Shown piece by piece: positions 35,516 to 45,544 of a stretch of 64,000 bases of DNA. How positions within the stretch are numbered: position 1 is the stretch's first letter; each line of letters opens with the position of its first letter. The notes beneath the pieces were generated by a model. It worked only from the letters and a program-made list of their open reading frames with translations. It searched no databases and was not told the DNA's origin. The stretch lies in the NCBI RefSeq assembly GCF_000525915.1, contig NZ_AODH01000004.1, positions 42,827 through 106,826 of the forward strand. The letters run 5' to 3'. A program made the translations under genes and the position numbers. The stretch comes from Brochothrix campestris FSL F6-1037 (GTDB taxonomy: Bacteria; Bacillota; Bacilli; Lactobacillales; Listeriaceae).

Positions 35516-36370
35516 CTATCCTTTTGTGCCACCAGACGTTAAACCTGAAACGAAGTTCTTTTGTAAGAGGAAGAACAACAGAACAATCGGTAACGCAGTT
35601 AGGATGGCACCGGCGGCAAATAAGGCCACTTTTTGTTGCTGTGGATCAGACACAAGTGTTTGGAGACCGACTGCTAAGGTCAATTGTTCATCAGTTCGTA
35701 GTAAGAACTTCGCGAGTAAAAAGTCGCCAAACGGTGCCATAAAAGCCCAAAGTGCTTGAACGGCAATCATTGGTCGTGCTAACGGTAAAATAATCTGCCA
35801 AAAAATACGGAAGTGACCGGCTCCGTCAATACGAGCGGATTCATCGAGGTCACGAGGAATGGTATCAAAGTAACCTTTCATCAACCACGTGTTCATCGGA
35901 ATCCCACCACCAATATAAAGTACGGTTAAGAACCAGTACGTATCGAGTCCATTTAAGAGCATCGCCAAAACATAGAAGGCAGTTAAGGCAGCCATTGTTG
36001 GTACCATTTGGATAATAAGGAAGAACACGAGGCTGTTTTTTCGTCCTTTAAAACGATAACGGCTGTACGTATAGCCTGCCAATGTGACAACGGCCACTTG
36101 GATAACCATCACGGCGATTGCGATAATGATTGTGTTTTTATACCATAAGAGATAATTGGTTTCGCTGAATAGTCGTCTGAAACTATCAAGCGACCATTGT
36201 CCGCTCAAATCTAAGGTGAAGGCGACAACACTGCTGTCTTTGAAAGCAGAGGAAGCGGTGATTAACAGCGGATAAACAATGATGATACCAAGCCCAATTA
36301 AGAACAGATAGGTGAATAAATGGGCGAAAAAGCGTGCTTTCTTTTGACTTTGACCAAATTTCCGAGCCAT
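35516..36370 (-). CDS. malG: maltodextrin ABC transporter permease
   Basis: 284 residues with six transmembrane helices. The EAA loop [27 protein letters not shown] shows the site that docks the ATPase, and [16 protein letters not shown] follows. One base separates it from malF. Confidence 0.93.
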   Translation of the reverse strand: MARKFGQSQKKARFFAHLFTYLFLIGLGIIIVYPLLITASSAFKDSSVVAFTLDLSGQWSLDSFRRLFSETNYLLWYKNTIIIAIAVMVIQVAVVTLAGYTYSRYRFKGRKNSLVFFLIIQMVPTMAALTAFYVLAMLLNGLDTYWFLTVLYIGGGIPMNTWLMKGYFDTIPRDLDESARIDGAGHFRIFWQIILPLARPMIAVQALWAFMAPFGDFLLAKFLLRTDEQLTLAVGLQTLVSDPQQQKVALFAAGAILTALPIVLLFFLLQKNFVSGLTSGGTKG

Positions 36371-36371
36371 C

Positions 36372-37670
36372 TTACATCATCTCCTCATTATTAAAGGCAT
36401 TGGTTTTCTTAAAGGCAATCAACGAGACTGAGATGACGATGATTGAAATTAAGAGTGTGACGGCGGCAGCGACTGAATATTGTGGGGCTGTACCGGTCGT
36501 TAGTTTGTAGATCCATGAGATTAAAATGTCGGTTGAACCGGCGCCAGAACCCACACTGCCGGGGCCTCCTTCGTTGAAAAGGTAAATAATTGAGAAATTA
36601 TTAAAGTTAAAGGTGTACTGTGTAATGAGGACGGGTGCGGTTGCGAATAAAATCATTGGTAAGGTAATCTTCGAGAAACGTTGGAATGGCGAGGCACCAT
36701 CGATTTTAGCAGCCTCGTACATCTCTTCGGGAATCGATTGTAAGACACCAGTGACCATTACATAAATATATGGGAAACCGAGCCAACCTTGAATCATAAT
36801 TAAGGCAGTCTTTGTCCAAAAAGGATCGGTCTTCCAGGAGATGGCATCAATATTGACGAATGGAAGATGATTGATGAACGGAATAACCTGGGCATTAATC
36901 GCGCCGATACTGTCATTGAACATGTTCGAAAAACTCATAATCGTAATGAAGGCAGGAACAGCCCATGGTAGTAAAAATAAAATACGGAAAAAGGCTTGGC
37001 CTTTCACGAATTTTTGATTGACGACCACGGCGGTAATAATACCTAATACAATTTGGAGCGTTGTGGCTAATAAGGTCCAAATAACGGTCCAAGAAAAGAC
37101 ACTGGCAAAGGTTGCCCGGTATGAAGCGAGTACGAATAAGTTTAAGAAGTTTTTAAAGCCGACCCAATCAAGCAAGCGAAAGGGGGTGATATGTTGAAAA
37201 TCATAGTTTGTAAAGGCGATAAAAACGGTCACGATGACGGGGAAACAAATGACGAAAATCATCAATAAGTAAGCCGGCAAAGTTAATAAATACGGGAAAC
37301 CTTCTTCGTATAATGAACGTAAGTTGTCTTTAGGGACAGTGTTGACTTTTAAGCCCTGCTGATGACGTCTGGCAATTGCACGCGCGTCACTAATAACGAG
37401 GACGTAAAAGAAGATGAAAATAAGTGTAACGATAATTTGTAAGGTCCCTCTAATCATCATGAATAAGGAGTTATCAACAACTGGGGTTGTGCCGAGGCTA
37501 ATAAAATTAGCGAGGGCTGTAAAACCAAAGGTGAACATTTCAAAGAGAAAAAGAAGAAACACACTTAAGAAGATGCTCCCTTTGAAATATTGTTTGTTGT
37601 AGAACTGTCCTAATCCAGAGATAAGTGATAACAGGGTTGCCTTGGTTACGGATTGCTGTGTTGTTTTCAT
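36372..37670 (-). CDS. malF: maltodextrin ABC transporter permease
   Basis: 432 residues from ATG 37670 behind GAGGAG. Eight hydrophobic segments, two more than the core, because of an extra N-terminal region ([26 protein letters not shown]), as in other Gram-positive MalF proteins. EAA loop: [20 protein letters not shown]. Forms the channel with MalG. Confidence 0.94.
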   Translation of the reverse strand: MKTTQQSVTKATLLSLISGLGQFYNKQYFKGSIFLSVFLLFLFEMFTFGFTALANFISLGTTPVVDNSLFMMIRGTLQIIVTLIFIFFYVLVISDARAIARRHQQGLKVNTVPKDNLRSLYEEGFPYLLTLPAYLLMIFVICFPVIVTVFIAFTNYDFQHITPFRLLDWVGFKNFLNLFVLASYRATFASVFSWTVIWTLLATTLQIVLGIITAVVVNQKFVKGQAFFRILFLLPWAVPAFITIMSFSNMFNDSIGAINAQVIPFINHLPFVNIDAISWKTDPFWTKTALIMIQGWLGFPYIYVMVTGVLQSIPEEMYEAAKIDGASPFQRFSKITLPMILFATAPVLITQYTFNFNNFSIIYLFNEGGPGSVGSGAGSTDILISWIYKLTTGTAPQYSVAAAVTLLISIIVISVSLIAFKKTNAFNNEEMM

Positions 37671-37765
37671 AGCTAATCTCCTCAATTCTGTCTTAAAATA
37701 AGCTGAAAAGACGCCCAGACTGACTCAATTAAGAGTGACAGAGTGAGCGTCTCAATCGTTAAGCC

Positions 37766-39032
37766 TTATTTGCTATCGTATTTTTCGCTAATATTTGTCT
37801 CAATGACTTTGACGGCATCATCTGCAGAAGCTTGTGCTTCTTTTTTGTCTGATACGGCATCAAACATGAGGTTTTCAACACCAGTCCAAACTTCACTCAT
37901 CTCAGGAATCGTCGGTGTTGGTGTTGCTGATTTGAATTGATCAATCACGGCATTAGTTAAAGCGTCATCTGTTGCAGCAGCTTTAGCTCGTGCTGTTTCG
38001 TTAGCAGGAATTTCGTTCGTATCTTCATAGAAGGTAAAGGCATTATCAGCATTACCGGCATAGGCTAACCATTTTTGTGCGAGGTCAGCGTTTTTAGCAT
38101 AAGAAGTTGCAACCCAAGCTTTACCACCAGCAAAGGGACTGTAAGCTTTATCGCCAGGTAATTTAGCAATTGCGGCTACACCATAGTCGATGTCTGCTTT
38201 TTTGTAGGTTGCTGCTTGCCAAGGGCCATCAATGACCACGGCTGTTTTACCTTCAGTAAATTCTTTTGTGACGAAATCTCCGGCACTTTTGTTATCGAGC
38301 ATGCCTTTAGGCCATTTTTTATACCATTCTTTGGCATATTCAACACCTGCAACGGCACCATCATTGTTAAGACCGATGTCTTTAACATCTGTGCCATCCT
38401 CACCGAAAACATAACCACCGTTACCAGCTAATAAACCATAGCTATAGTAAAAGTCAGTCCATTTTGCTAAGAAAGCGGTGTTTTTTCCGTCTTCAGAAGC
38501 GAAGTCAAATTTAGTATCAGTTGCTAATTTTTCTAATTCTGTAAAGGTTGTTGGTGCTTTAGCGATTAAATCTTTGTTGTAATACATGACGAGTGTTTCA
38601 ATAACAAAGGGTACGCCGAATTGTTTTTTCTCTGATGTGACAAGATTTTTTTTCTTTATCACTAAAATCAGCAGCAGCCAATTCAGTTACTTCAGCTAAG
38701 TGGCCTTGTTGTGCTAAACCACCGACACGGTCATAAGCAGCCATCGTAACGTCAGGTGCTTTGCCAGCTGGTCCATCTAAGGGAATAGCTTCGAGCTGAT
38801 CAAACATCGGTTTTGTCACGATTTTGATTTTAGCATCGTTGTCTTTTTCGAACTGAGCCTTAATACTTTCGACGTATGGTTTATACGTTTCTTCAACTGA
38901 AACAGTTAACGTGTTCGAATCGCTATCGGATGATTTTTTCTCTTCTTTCTTAGATGAACTGCTTGAACAACCTGCGAGTACAAGGGTGAAAATTAATAAG
39001 AGTGATGCGAATACCGTCAATTTCTTCTTCAT
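37766..39032 (-). pseudogene. malE: maltodextrin-binding lipoprotein (frameshifted)
   Basis: ATG 39032 begins a lipoprotein signal with lipobox LAGC, then Ser/Lys-rich linker and VSVEETYKPYVESIKAQFEKDN. The frame breaks in a run of eight T (38646-38653; A on the coding strand). With seven A it continues DKEKNLVTSEKKQFGVPFVIETLVMYYNKDL and runs to 37766, giving about 421 residues. The C-terminal part has the usual binding-protein features (GPWQAATYKKADIDYGVAAIAKLPG). First gene of malEFGA-msmK. Single-base shift at a homopolymer suggests sequencing error. Confidence 0.9.
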
Positions 39033-39071
39033 GTTATTAGCCCCCAATAAGTTTATTTACTAACTAATTTA

Positions 39072-39100
39072 AGTATAACCATCTATGCAAACGCTTTCAA
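39072..39100 (-). promoter_or_regulatory. malE promoter with cre box
   Basis: On the minus strand TTGAAA (39095-39100) and TATACT (39072-39077) are exactly 17 bases apart. A cre box, ATGCAAACGCTTTCAA on the plus strand (39085-39100), fits the consensus at all positions and overlaps the -35, predicting glucose repression of the transport genes. Confidence 0.88.
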
Positions 39101-39105
39101 TAGGT

Positions 39106-39135
39106 TGGAATGATGTTACCGGTAACATCATTCCA
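39106..39135. promoter_or_regulatory. 30-bp perfect palindrome upstream of malE
   Basis: TGGAATGATGTTACC is followed directly by its exact reverse complement. It lies five bases upstream of the malE -35 and 27 bases past the neopullulanase stop. It has no T-run, so it is more likely an operator (repressor or activator site) or an RNA-stabilising hairpin than a terminator. Confidence 0.75.
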
Positions 39136-39161
39136 GCTGGAAAATAATAATTGGTCTATTG

Positions 39162-40935
39162 TTACAATGACTGCTCTAAAACGATGAAATCATTTGCTTG
39201 TAGTTGTATATGGGAAGTTGTCGTTTCAAAGTGACCAATAATTGGTCTTGCTTCTTTGAGCGCAGCGGTCTGTTGGTAGCGTCGCGTCTCAGGCGAACGA
39301 TTAAATAAGGCTGTTAATTGGTTGGCTTCATCCTTCAAAGTGAAACCAATGAGTTCGTTGGGCGTGTCTAACCATGTTAAGTGACCGGTTTGAATGAGGT
39401 GGTTATATTGTTTACGGAAGCTCAGGATGTTTTTAGTGAAGGCGAGTAGGTCTTTGTCTTGCGCTTGTTCATCCCAAATCATACACTTACGGCAGTCAGG
39501 ATCATTGAAACCATCTAGGCCGACTTCAGTACCATAATAGAGACACGGTGTTCCTTTTTGTAAAAATAAAAAGGCGAGCAATTGCTTTAAACGTTGTTTA
39601 TCGTTAGCCATCCGCGAGAGCACGCGGGCTGTGTCATGTGAATCGAGCATATTGAACATCACAGCCGTAGTGTCTTTGCGGTACATCATTAGCTGGGTAT
39701 TTAAGCCGGAAATCAAAGTCGCTTCATCGATTGATTTGTCGATGAAATAATCATTGATCGTCTCGATGTAAGGGTAGTTCATTGTCGCATGAAACTCATC
39801 GCCTTCGAGCCAACGTTGGGCGCTGTGCCATATTTCACCGAGAATATAAATGTCTGGTTTAATCGCTGTTAGAGCGGTCTTCATTTTTTTCCAGAAATGA
39901 TGATCGACTTCATTGGCCACATCGAGGCGCCACGCATCAATCCCAAATTTTTCGATCCAGTACGTAGCAATGCTGATTAAATAGTCCTGCACTTCGGGGT
40001 TTGCGGTATTTAGTTTAGGCATATGTGTCGTAAAGGCAAAGGTGTCGAAGGATAAGGTCGGTTCATTTTCGATATTGCCGTTAACGCCAGTTTGAACGGG
40101 AAAGCTCTCAATGTGAAACCAGTCTTTAAAGCGTGATTTTTCTTCGTGTTGGAGCACATCCTGCCATTGGGGTGAGCGATCACCAATGTGATTAAAGACG
40201 GCATCAAGCATAATCCGCATGCCACGGTGGTGGGCTTCATCAACAAAACGTTGGAAGGTCTCATCATCACCAAAATGAGGGTCAATCGTGAAATAATCTT
40301 CGGTATCGTATTTATGGTTGCTTGGTGCTTTGAAAACAGGCGTGAGATAAAGCCCGTTAATACCAAGCTCGGCCAAATAGTCGAGATGATCGATAATACC
40401 TTGTAAATCGCCGCCATAAAAGGCTGATGTAGTTGGCGATTCTTGACTCCAGTCACGCACATCTGTCGGTGACAGGCTGGGATTACCATTAGCGAAGCGT
40501 TCGGGGAAAATTTGGTACCAGCGTGTATCGCTTGCCCAAGTCGGCGCACGATAGGCATCGATTGCGTGCAAATAGGGCAGGCGGAAGTAATAATTGGCAT
40601 ACGTTAAGACACGCTCACTGACGGGAAACGCGCCACGGTCACCAAAAAAGAGGGTGTCTGTTTGGCTTTCAAGAACGAAGCCGTATTGCCAACGGTGATG
40701 CGGAGGTTCAACGGTAATCTCCCAATAGTCGTGGGTGAGTGTCTGCGCAACTCTCTGCATCGGACGTTGTTCGCGCCACCAGTTATCGACCGTAAATAAG
40801 TAAGGATCACCGCCGATTAAATAAACCTTTTGAGCATCGGCTTTTTTTTGTGCGAAGTCGTAAGTATAGGCGTCCATCACTGTGTAAAAAGGCATCTTCA
40901 CTTTCGGGTCGGTGATAAATTGCTGCAAGTTCCAT
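39162..40935 (-). pseudogene. neopullulanase/maltogenic amylase, GH13 (frameshifted near N-terminus)
   Basis: ATG 40935 (AGGAGG eight bases upstream) starts MELAAIYHRPES, the normal opening of GH13_20 neopullulanases. The frame breaks in a run of eight T at 40842-40849; with seven, LRTKKADAQKVYLIGGDPY joins to the long frame ending at 39162. The product would be about 590 residues: CBM34-like N-domain, then catalytic barrel with DAWRLDVAN (nucleophile Asp), ILGEIWH (acid/base Glu) and MLDSHDT. Cytoplasmic degradation of maltodextrins or cyclodextrins. Starts directly after the GH13 gene stop. Confidence 0.9.
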
Positions 40936-42549
40936 TTATAATTCCTCCTTTAAAATCAGGACACCAAAGGGTGCCAACTGTTGGTTGCTTGGGTCAAAGC
41001 CGTTGTTAAATAATGTCGTTGTGTCAGCAGAAGGTGTCACAACGAGTGGTGTATTCGATAGATTGACACGAATAATAAGACGTTCGTCTGTCGTTTCACG
41101 TATCAGTTCAAAAAGCTGTTCATCAGCAATGGCATTAAATTGTGTCGTTGCTTGTGCCAACTGTTGGCTGTATCGCTGGCGTAACTGCAGCAACTGCTTA
41201 TAGTGTGCTAAAGCGCTTGTCGTAGAAGCTCGTTGCGCGAGATAAGGGGTGCCAGGCGACAACAGATTGTTCCAAGGGGCAACGGTTGAAAAGCCTTGAA
41301 AGGGCTGCTCATCCCAATTCATTGCACCACGGGCCGCATCTTTCGATCGTTGTTGAACAACGAAGAGTTGTTCAACAACGCTTAATTCTGCCGTGTCCTG
41401 TAAAAAAGAAGGGAGGCTTGGATCAGTTGCATAGTCTTTTAACTGCGGATGAATCGCATTTGTTAAGGCCAGCTCTTCACCTTGATAAAGCAGTAGCCAG
41501 CCGTTTAAAAACAGTTGCATGCATAAAAGGGCGATGGCTGCGTCAGTTGAGCCGTCACCAAATCGTGAAACGGCTCGCGGATGGTCGTGATTGCTTAAGT
41601 AAAGTGCCATTTGTCCGCTGTCGGCCTGTTGTTGATAGGCTAACAATTGACGTTTGAAGGCGGGTAAATCGAGCTGTTGTAACTGCTGTGCCACACCGCT
41701 GTCTCCACGTGTTTTTGTTTGAAAATGTCCGAAGGTAATTAAACAATCGATTGTTTCAAAGTAGCGCGGCACATCTGCGGGCTGGGCAGAAGCGGCTTCA
41801 CCAAGTAAGACAAACGGCTGCTTTGTCCGCGCGGCAATCGCGGCCTTAAAGGCAGCTAAATGCTCGAAATTCCGAGGGAGATTAGCGTAATAACATTCAG
41901 CTAACACAGGTGTCTGCTTTGCTGTCGGTACCGACAAAAAACGTTGGTCTTTTGCTAAATGTGAGATGGCATCGAGTCGAAACCCGGCGACTCCGTGATT
42001 GAGCCAATAAGCTGCCACCGCCGCTAAGTCATTAATGACTGCGGGATTTTCCCAGTTCAAGTCGGGCATTTCCGGAGCAAACAAGTGAAAATAGGCTTGC
42101 TGAGATGAGGCATCATACTGCCACGTACTGCCACCGAAAAACGAGGCCCAATTTGTCGGTGGTTGCGTTGGGGTAGCTGCTTGCCAAATGTAGTAATCAC
42201 GGTATTGGGAATGCTGATCGGCAAGCGCTGCCTCAAACCACGGATGCCGATTCGAGGTATGATTGATGACTAAATCTAAATAGATGGCAATATCAAATTG
42301 TTTCGCGCGGGTAATCACACGTTTCAAGTCCGCTAATGTACCATATTCAGGTGCAATCGTATAATAATCGCTGACATCATAGCCGTTATCAATGCCGGGC
42401 GATTGAAAGATAGGGCTGAGCCAGATAGCGGTGATTCCCAGTTCAGCGATGAGGGGGAGTCGGTCATATAAGCCGTTTAAGTCACCAATCCCATCATTAT
42501 TACTGTCTTGAAAACTTTTTAAATAGACGTGATAAATAAGTTCGGTCAT
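40936..42549 (-). CDS. alpha-glucosidase, GH13
   Basis: 537 residues. GH13 regions I-IV are seen: DLVINHTS, GFRLDAISH (nucleophile), VLLGEAAS (acid/base) and LSNHDHPR. The protein starts IYHVYLKSFQDSNNDGIGDLNG, typical of oligo-1,6-glucosidase/alpha-glucosidase and trehalulose hydrolase relatives. It probably splits short maltodextrins or isomalto-sugars in the cytoplasm. Eleven bases separate it from malR; its stop touches the next start. Confidence 0.9.
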   Translation of the reverse strand: MTELIYHVYLKSFQDSNNDGIGDLNGLYDRLPLIAELGITAIWLSPIFQSPGIDNGYDVSDYYTIAPEYGTLADLKRVITRAKQFDIAIYLDLVINHTSNRHPWFEAALADQHSQYRDYYIWQAATPTQPPTNWASFFGGSTWQYDASSQQAYFHLFAPEMPDLNWENPAVINDLAAVAAYWLNHGVAGFRLDAISHLAKDQRFLSVPTAKQTPVLAECYYANLPRNFEHLAAFKAAIAARTKQPFVLLGEAASAQPADVPRYFETIDCLITFGHFQTKTRGDSGVAQQLQQLDLPAFKRQLLAYQQQADSGQMALYLSNHDHPRAVSRFGDGSTDAAIALLCMQLFLNGWLLLYQGEELALTNAIHPQLKDYATDPSLPSFLQDTAELSVVEQLFVVQQRSKDAARGAMNWDEQPFQGFSTVAPWNNLLSPGTPYLAQRASTTSALAHYKQLLQLRQRYSQQLAQATTQFNAIADEQLFELIRETTDERLIIRVNLSNTPLVVTPSADTTTLFNNGFDPSNQQLAPFGVLILKEEL

Positions 42550-42560
42550 GTCTCTCTCCT

Positions 42561-43535
42561 TTATGCCTCGCCTTCTTGTCGTGAAGGGGTGAGCAGTAAT
42601 GTTGGTTCAAATAAAAACCGCGACGGTGTCGGTTCTTGATTGATTTTATCTAAAATCATTTGACCGCAGGTTTCTCCCATTTCGATAATCGGTTGACGCA
42701 CGGTTGTAATATGAGGCTGTGAAACACGGTCGAGATAAATGCCATCGAAGCCAGTGATACCGATATCTTGACCGATTTTTAAAGAGGTGAACTGTTTAAC
42801 GGCTTGCAACACACCTGTCGCGATATTATCGGAGGCGCAGACAATGCCAATCCGCTCGCGAGTAGGTGCCTGCATCGCCTTTGTTAAAAAGTGGCGCATG
42901 AACCGTTGTGAGTCATTGAAAGAATTGGGCATATTATAGACGACGCTGTCTCGTTTCCAGGCGCTCATCGTCGCAACGTAGCCTTGTTCACGTGATAATT
43001 CAAAGGCTTCCTTAATATTGGTACCGAAGAAAAAGATACGCGTGTAGCCATCTTGTAATAATTGTTCGGTCGTTAAGGCTGTCCCTTTGTAATTATTAAT
43101 ATCGACGTAGTCAAAGCCATGTTTATTTTCACCAAAAAAGACGATAGGCTCTGTTAGCGCTTGTATTAGGGGAAGGTATTGTTCACGGAATCCGGCGACA
43201 ATTAAGCCGTCACAATTTCCGATATCGAGGGACTCAGGTTGCACAAGCTGAATCGAATAGCGCTGTTTGGCGAGTGTCTTATTTAAGCCGAGCAATAAAT
43301 ACATGTAGTAGGGCTCAGTCGTATCGACCTCTTCTAAAAAGAGAAACTTAATAATTTGCGTGCGTTTCGTCACAAGTGCTTTGGCGGCATAGTTGGGCGT
43401 GTAATTGAGTTCTGCCATCACTTTTAAAACAGCCGTACGCACGTCAGGTGCCACTTTTTCAGGATGGTTGACGACACGCGACACAGTCATTTTAGAGACA
43501 TGTGCCATTTTGGCAACATCAGATAAGGTTGTCAT
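42561..43535 (-). CDS. malR: LacI family regulator of maltodextrin use
   Basis: 324 residues. LacI-type helix-turn-helix at 3-25 (TLSDVAKMAHVSKMTVSRVVN), hinge YTPNYAAKALV, then effector domain ending in GFDGIYLDRVSQPHITTVRQPI. First gene of the cluster with two GH13 enzymes; the symbol rests on this context. Two palindromes upstream (43558-43569 and 43587-43604) are candidate operators, suggesting autoregulation. Confidence 0.88.
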   Translation of the reverse strand: MTTLSDVAKMAHVSKMTVSRVVNHPEKVAPDVRTAVLKVMAELNYTPNYAAKALVTKRTQIIKFLFLEEVDTTEPYYMYLLLGLNKTLAKQRYSIQLVQPESLDIGNCDGLIVAGFREQYLPLIQALTEPIVFFGENKHGFDYVDINNYKGTALTTEQLLQDGYTRIFFFGTNIKEAFELSREQGYVATMSAWKRDSVVYNMPNSFNDSQRFMRHFLTKAMQAPTRERIGIVCASDNIATGVLQAVKQFTSLKIGQDIGITGFDGIYLDRVSQPHITTVRQPIIEMGETCGQMILDKINQEPTPSRFLFEPTLLLTPSRQEGEA

Positions 43536-43557
43536 AAACGGTCTCCTTTCGCGTAAA

Positions 43558-43604
43558 GTAAACGTTTACATCTTAAAACAAGTGTAAATGCAAACGTTTG
43601 CATT
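43558..43604 (-). promoter_or_regulatory. paired LacI-type operators/cre-like palindromes
   Basis: GTAAACGTTTAC (43558-43569) and AATGCAAACGTTTGCATT (43587-43604) are perfect palindromes with the central AACGTT typical of LacI-family operators including MalR and CcpA sites. They lie 20-70 bases before the malR start. Confidence 0.78.
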
Positions 43605-43665
43605 GTCAAATGAAGCATCAAAATGAATAGTTGTGACAAAATAACAAACTTTTTTAATAAAAAAT

Positions 43666-43690
43666 GTTTGGTTTTTTTATAGGAGGGAAA
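43666..43690 (+). promoter_or_regulatory. sigma-B-like promoter of csbD
   Basis: GTTTGG (43666-43671) and GGGAAA (43685-43690), spaced by 13 bases, resemble the general-stress consensus GTTTAA-N12-15-GGGTAT. CsbD is sigma-B controlled in Bacillus. Confidence 0.6.
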
Positions 43691-43750
43691 GTTTAAAGTG
43701 TAACGATAATTTAAGTTACGCCAAAAAATTCAAAGAGAAGAGGGATAGGT

Positions 43751-43915
43751 ATGAGTGGAGCATTTGACAAGCTTAAAGGGAAAGCAAAAGAAGCAGCAGG
43801 TAAAGCACTTAACGATGACTCTTTAAAAAATAAAGGCAAGGCCGATCAAGTCAAAGGTGAAGTGAAAAAAGCTGCAGGTAAGGTGAAAGACTCGTTTAAT
43901 GATAAAGACAAATAA
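43751..43915 (+). CDS. csbD: CsbD family stress protein
   Basis: 54 residues, too short for many gene finders. Sequence MSGAFDKLKGKAKEAAGKAL followed by KNKGKADQVKGEVKKAAGKVKD is the CsbD pattern of repeated KxKxxAG units, very hydrophilic. It is expressed under general stress in related species; molecular function unknown. AGAGGGA lies upstream. The GlsB-like membrane gene follows after 36 bases. Confidence 0.9.
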   Translation: MSGAFDKLKGKAKEAAGKALNDDSLKNKGKADQVKGEVKKAAGKVKDSFNDKDK

Positions 43916-43951
43916 CTGACACAATACGAGAGAAAGATAGGAGATGTTAGC

Positions 43952-44200
43952 ATGTTACATTTTATTTGGGTATTAATTATTGGTGCAATTATTGGTGCAA
44001 TCGCCGGAGCAATTACTAAGACAGCCTATGGCTGGGTCGGCAACATCGTGGCCGGTATTGTTGGTTCATGGTTAGGTGAATTGATTTTAGGTAGCTGGGG
44101 CCCATCGCTCGCAGGTATGGCGATTTTTCCATCGATTATCGGTGCGGTTATTTTAGTATTTGTCGCATCACTTATTTTTGGAAAACTGAAAAAAGATTAG
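43952..44200 (+). CDS. GlsB/YeaQ/YmgE family stress membrane protein
   Basis: 82 residues, three transmembrane segments rich in Gly and Ala (WVLIIGAIIGAIAGAITK, NIVAGIVGSWLGELI, IFPSIIGAVILVFVASLIFG). This is the transglycosylase-associated small protein family linked with stress response. Probably co-transcribed with csbD. Confidence 0.88.
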   Translation: MLHFIWVLIIGAIIGAIAGAITKTAYGWVGNIVAGIVGSWLGELILGSWGPSLAGMAIFPSIIGAVILVFVASLIFGKLKKD

Positions 44201-44266
44201 TGAACTAGAGGTTAAAAATGAAAGTAGCTTATAGCAAAGTCGCTTGACCACTTTTCACAGAAAAAG

Positions 44267-44326
44267 CAGTTTGATTCGACTTTGTCTACAATCTGGAGCC
44301 AACATTTTTTGTTGGCTTCTTTTTTT
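44267..44326 (+). terminator. terminator with conserved upstream block, copy B
   Basis: A 30-bp block starting CAGTTTGATTCGACTTTG (44267-44296) differs from copy A (28681-28710) at a single base. It is followed at once by hairpin GCCAAC/GTTGGC and a T-run. Confidence 0.85.
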
Positions 44327-44347
44327 GTCCTCCTTTTAGCAAACCAA

Positions 44348-44376
44348 CTGAATTTAATTGCAATTATTGGTATAAT
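44348..44376 (+). promoter_or_regulatory. putative promoter of nos
   Basis: A consensus TATAAT (44371-44376) has CTGAAT 17 bases upstream as a weak -35. It lies 23 bases before the gene start. Confidence 0.5.
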
Positions 44377-44398
44377 AAACTGTAATTAGGGAGTGATG

Positions 44399-45496
44399 AT
44401 GAAAGTGACGTTAGTTGAAGAAGCACGAGTATTTATAGCGGAATGCTATAAAGAATTGAATAAGACGTCTGCGTTAGCTCAACGACTTAAGCAAATTGAA
44501 TGTGAAATTAAAACAACTCATACATATAAACATACCGAAGAGGAACTCGCGCATGGCGTGAAAATGGCTTGGCGCAACAACAACCGTTGCATCGGCCGTC
44601 TCTTTTGGCAACAACTGCAATTGATTGATGCTAGATCGGCGACGACAGCTGTTGAGGTTGAAGCGGCGTTGTTGCATCATATTGAAGCGGGTACGAATGG
44701 TGGAGCGATTAGACCAACAATTACGGTCTTTGAGCCAGGAAGGGTGCGGATTTGGAATGAGCAATTGATTCGCTATGCTGGCTATATTGTTGATGGCAAA
44801 CAAATCGGTGATCCCTTATCAAATGACATTACGAAACTTTGTCAACGATTAGGATGGCAATCGAATAAAACTGACTTTGATGTCCTGCCATTATTGTTTC
44901 AAGTGGATGAACACTCGCCCTTGTGTATGCGGGACATTCCGTCACCGTTAGTAAAAGAAGTAACGATCACACATCCAGACTATCCAAAATTGGCAGAATT
45001 AAGCTTGAAATGGTATGCAGTGCCGATTATCGCCAATATGCGTCTAAGCATCGGTGGTATTTCTTATGAAGCTTGTCCGTTTAACGGCTGGTACATGGGA
45101 ACCGAGATTGCTTCACGTAACCTCGTCGATACTGCCCGTTATAATAAATTGCCCGCGATTGCGACCGCCTTAGGAATTGAGACGCGCAAAAATCGTGAGT
45201 TGTGGCAGGACCGTGCCTTACTCGAGTTGAATTACGCAGTGTTAGATTCCTACAAGCGGGCAAAAGTGCAAATGGTCGATCATCATACGGCAGCCAAACA
45301 ATTTGCCCAATTTGAGTCGAATGAAGTGGAAGCACACCGTGAAGTTACAGGGAACTGGGCGTGGTTGATACCACCGATGTCGCCTGCAAGCACACATATT
45401 TTCCATCAGCCCTATGCGAATACGACCAAAACACCTAACTTTTTTTATAAAAAATCACTGTTTGAGAAGGAAAATCACTGTCCTTTTCAGCAATAA
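44399..45496 (+). CDS. nos: bacterial nitric oxide synthase, oxygenase only
   Basis: 365 residues from ATG 44399 (AGGGAG upstream; another ATG and a GTG lie just before). The heme thiolate Cys64 is in WRNNNRCIGRLFW. Other conserved motifs are IRPTITVFEP, RYAGY, WYAVPIIANMRL, ACPFNGWYMGTEIASRN with the substrate-binding Glu, and NWAWLIPPMSP. Like other Gram-positive enzymes it lacks the reductase half and must borrow electrons from cellular flavoproteins. It makes NO from arginine, with proposed roles in oxidative stress and antibiotic tolerance. Stands alone before a Nudix gene. Confidence 0.96.
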   Translation: MKVTLVEEARVFIAECYKELNKTSALAQRLKQIECEIKTTHTYKHTEEELAHGVKMAWRNNNRCIGRLFWQQLQLIDARSATTAVEVEAALLHHIEAGTNGGAIRPTITVFEPGRVRIWNEQLIRYAGYIVDGKQIGDPLSNDITKLCQRLGWQSNKTDFDVLPLLFQVDEHSPLCMRDIPSPLVKEVTITHPDYPKLAELSLKWYAVPIIANMRLSIGGISYEACPFNGWYMGTEIASRNLVDTARYNKLPAIATALGIETRKNRELWQDRALLELNYAVLDSYKRAKVQMVDHHTAAKQFAQFESNEVEAHREVTGNWAWLIPPMSPASTHIFHQPYANTTKTPNFFYKKSLFEKENHCPFQQ

Positions 45497-45544
45497 AAGA
45501 GTACTCTTAAATAAGACCATTTTTTGAACGAAAAGAGGACTAAG

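Noticed and set aside
39106..39135. Rho-independent terminator between neopullulanase and malE
   Set aside because: The palindrome is perfect but has no loop and no T-run on the minus strand, so an operator or RNA-stability role fits better.
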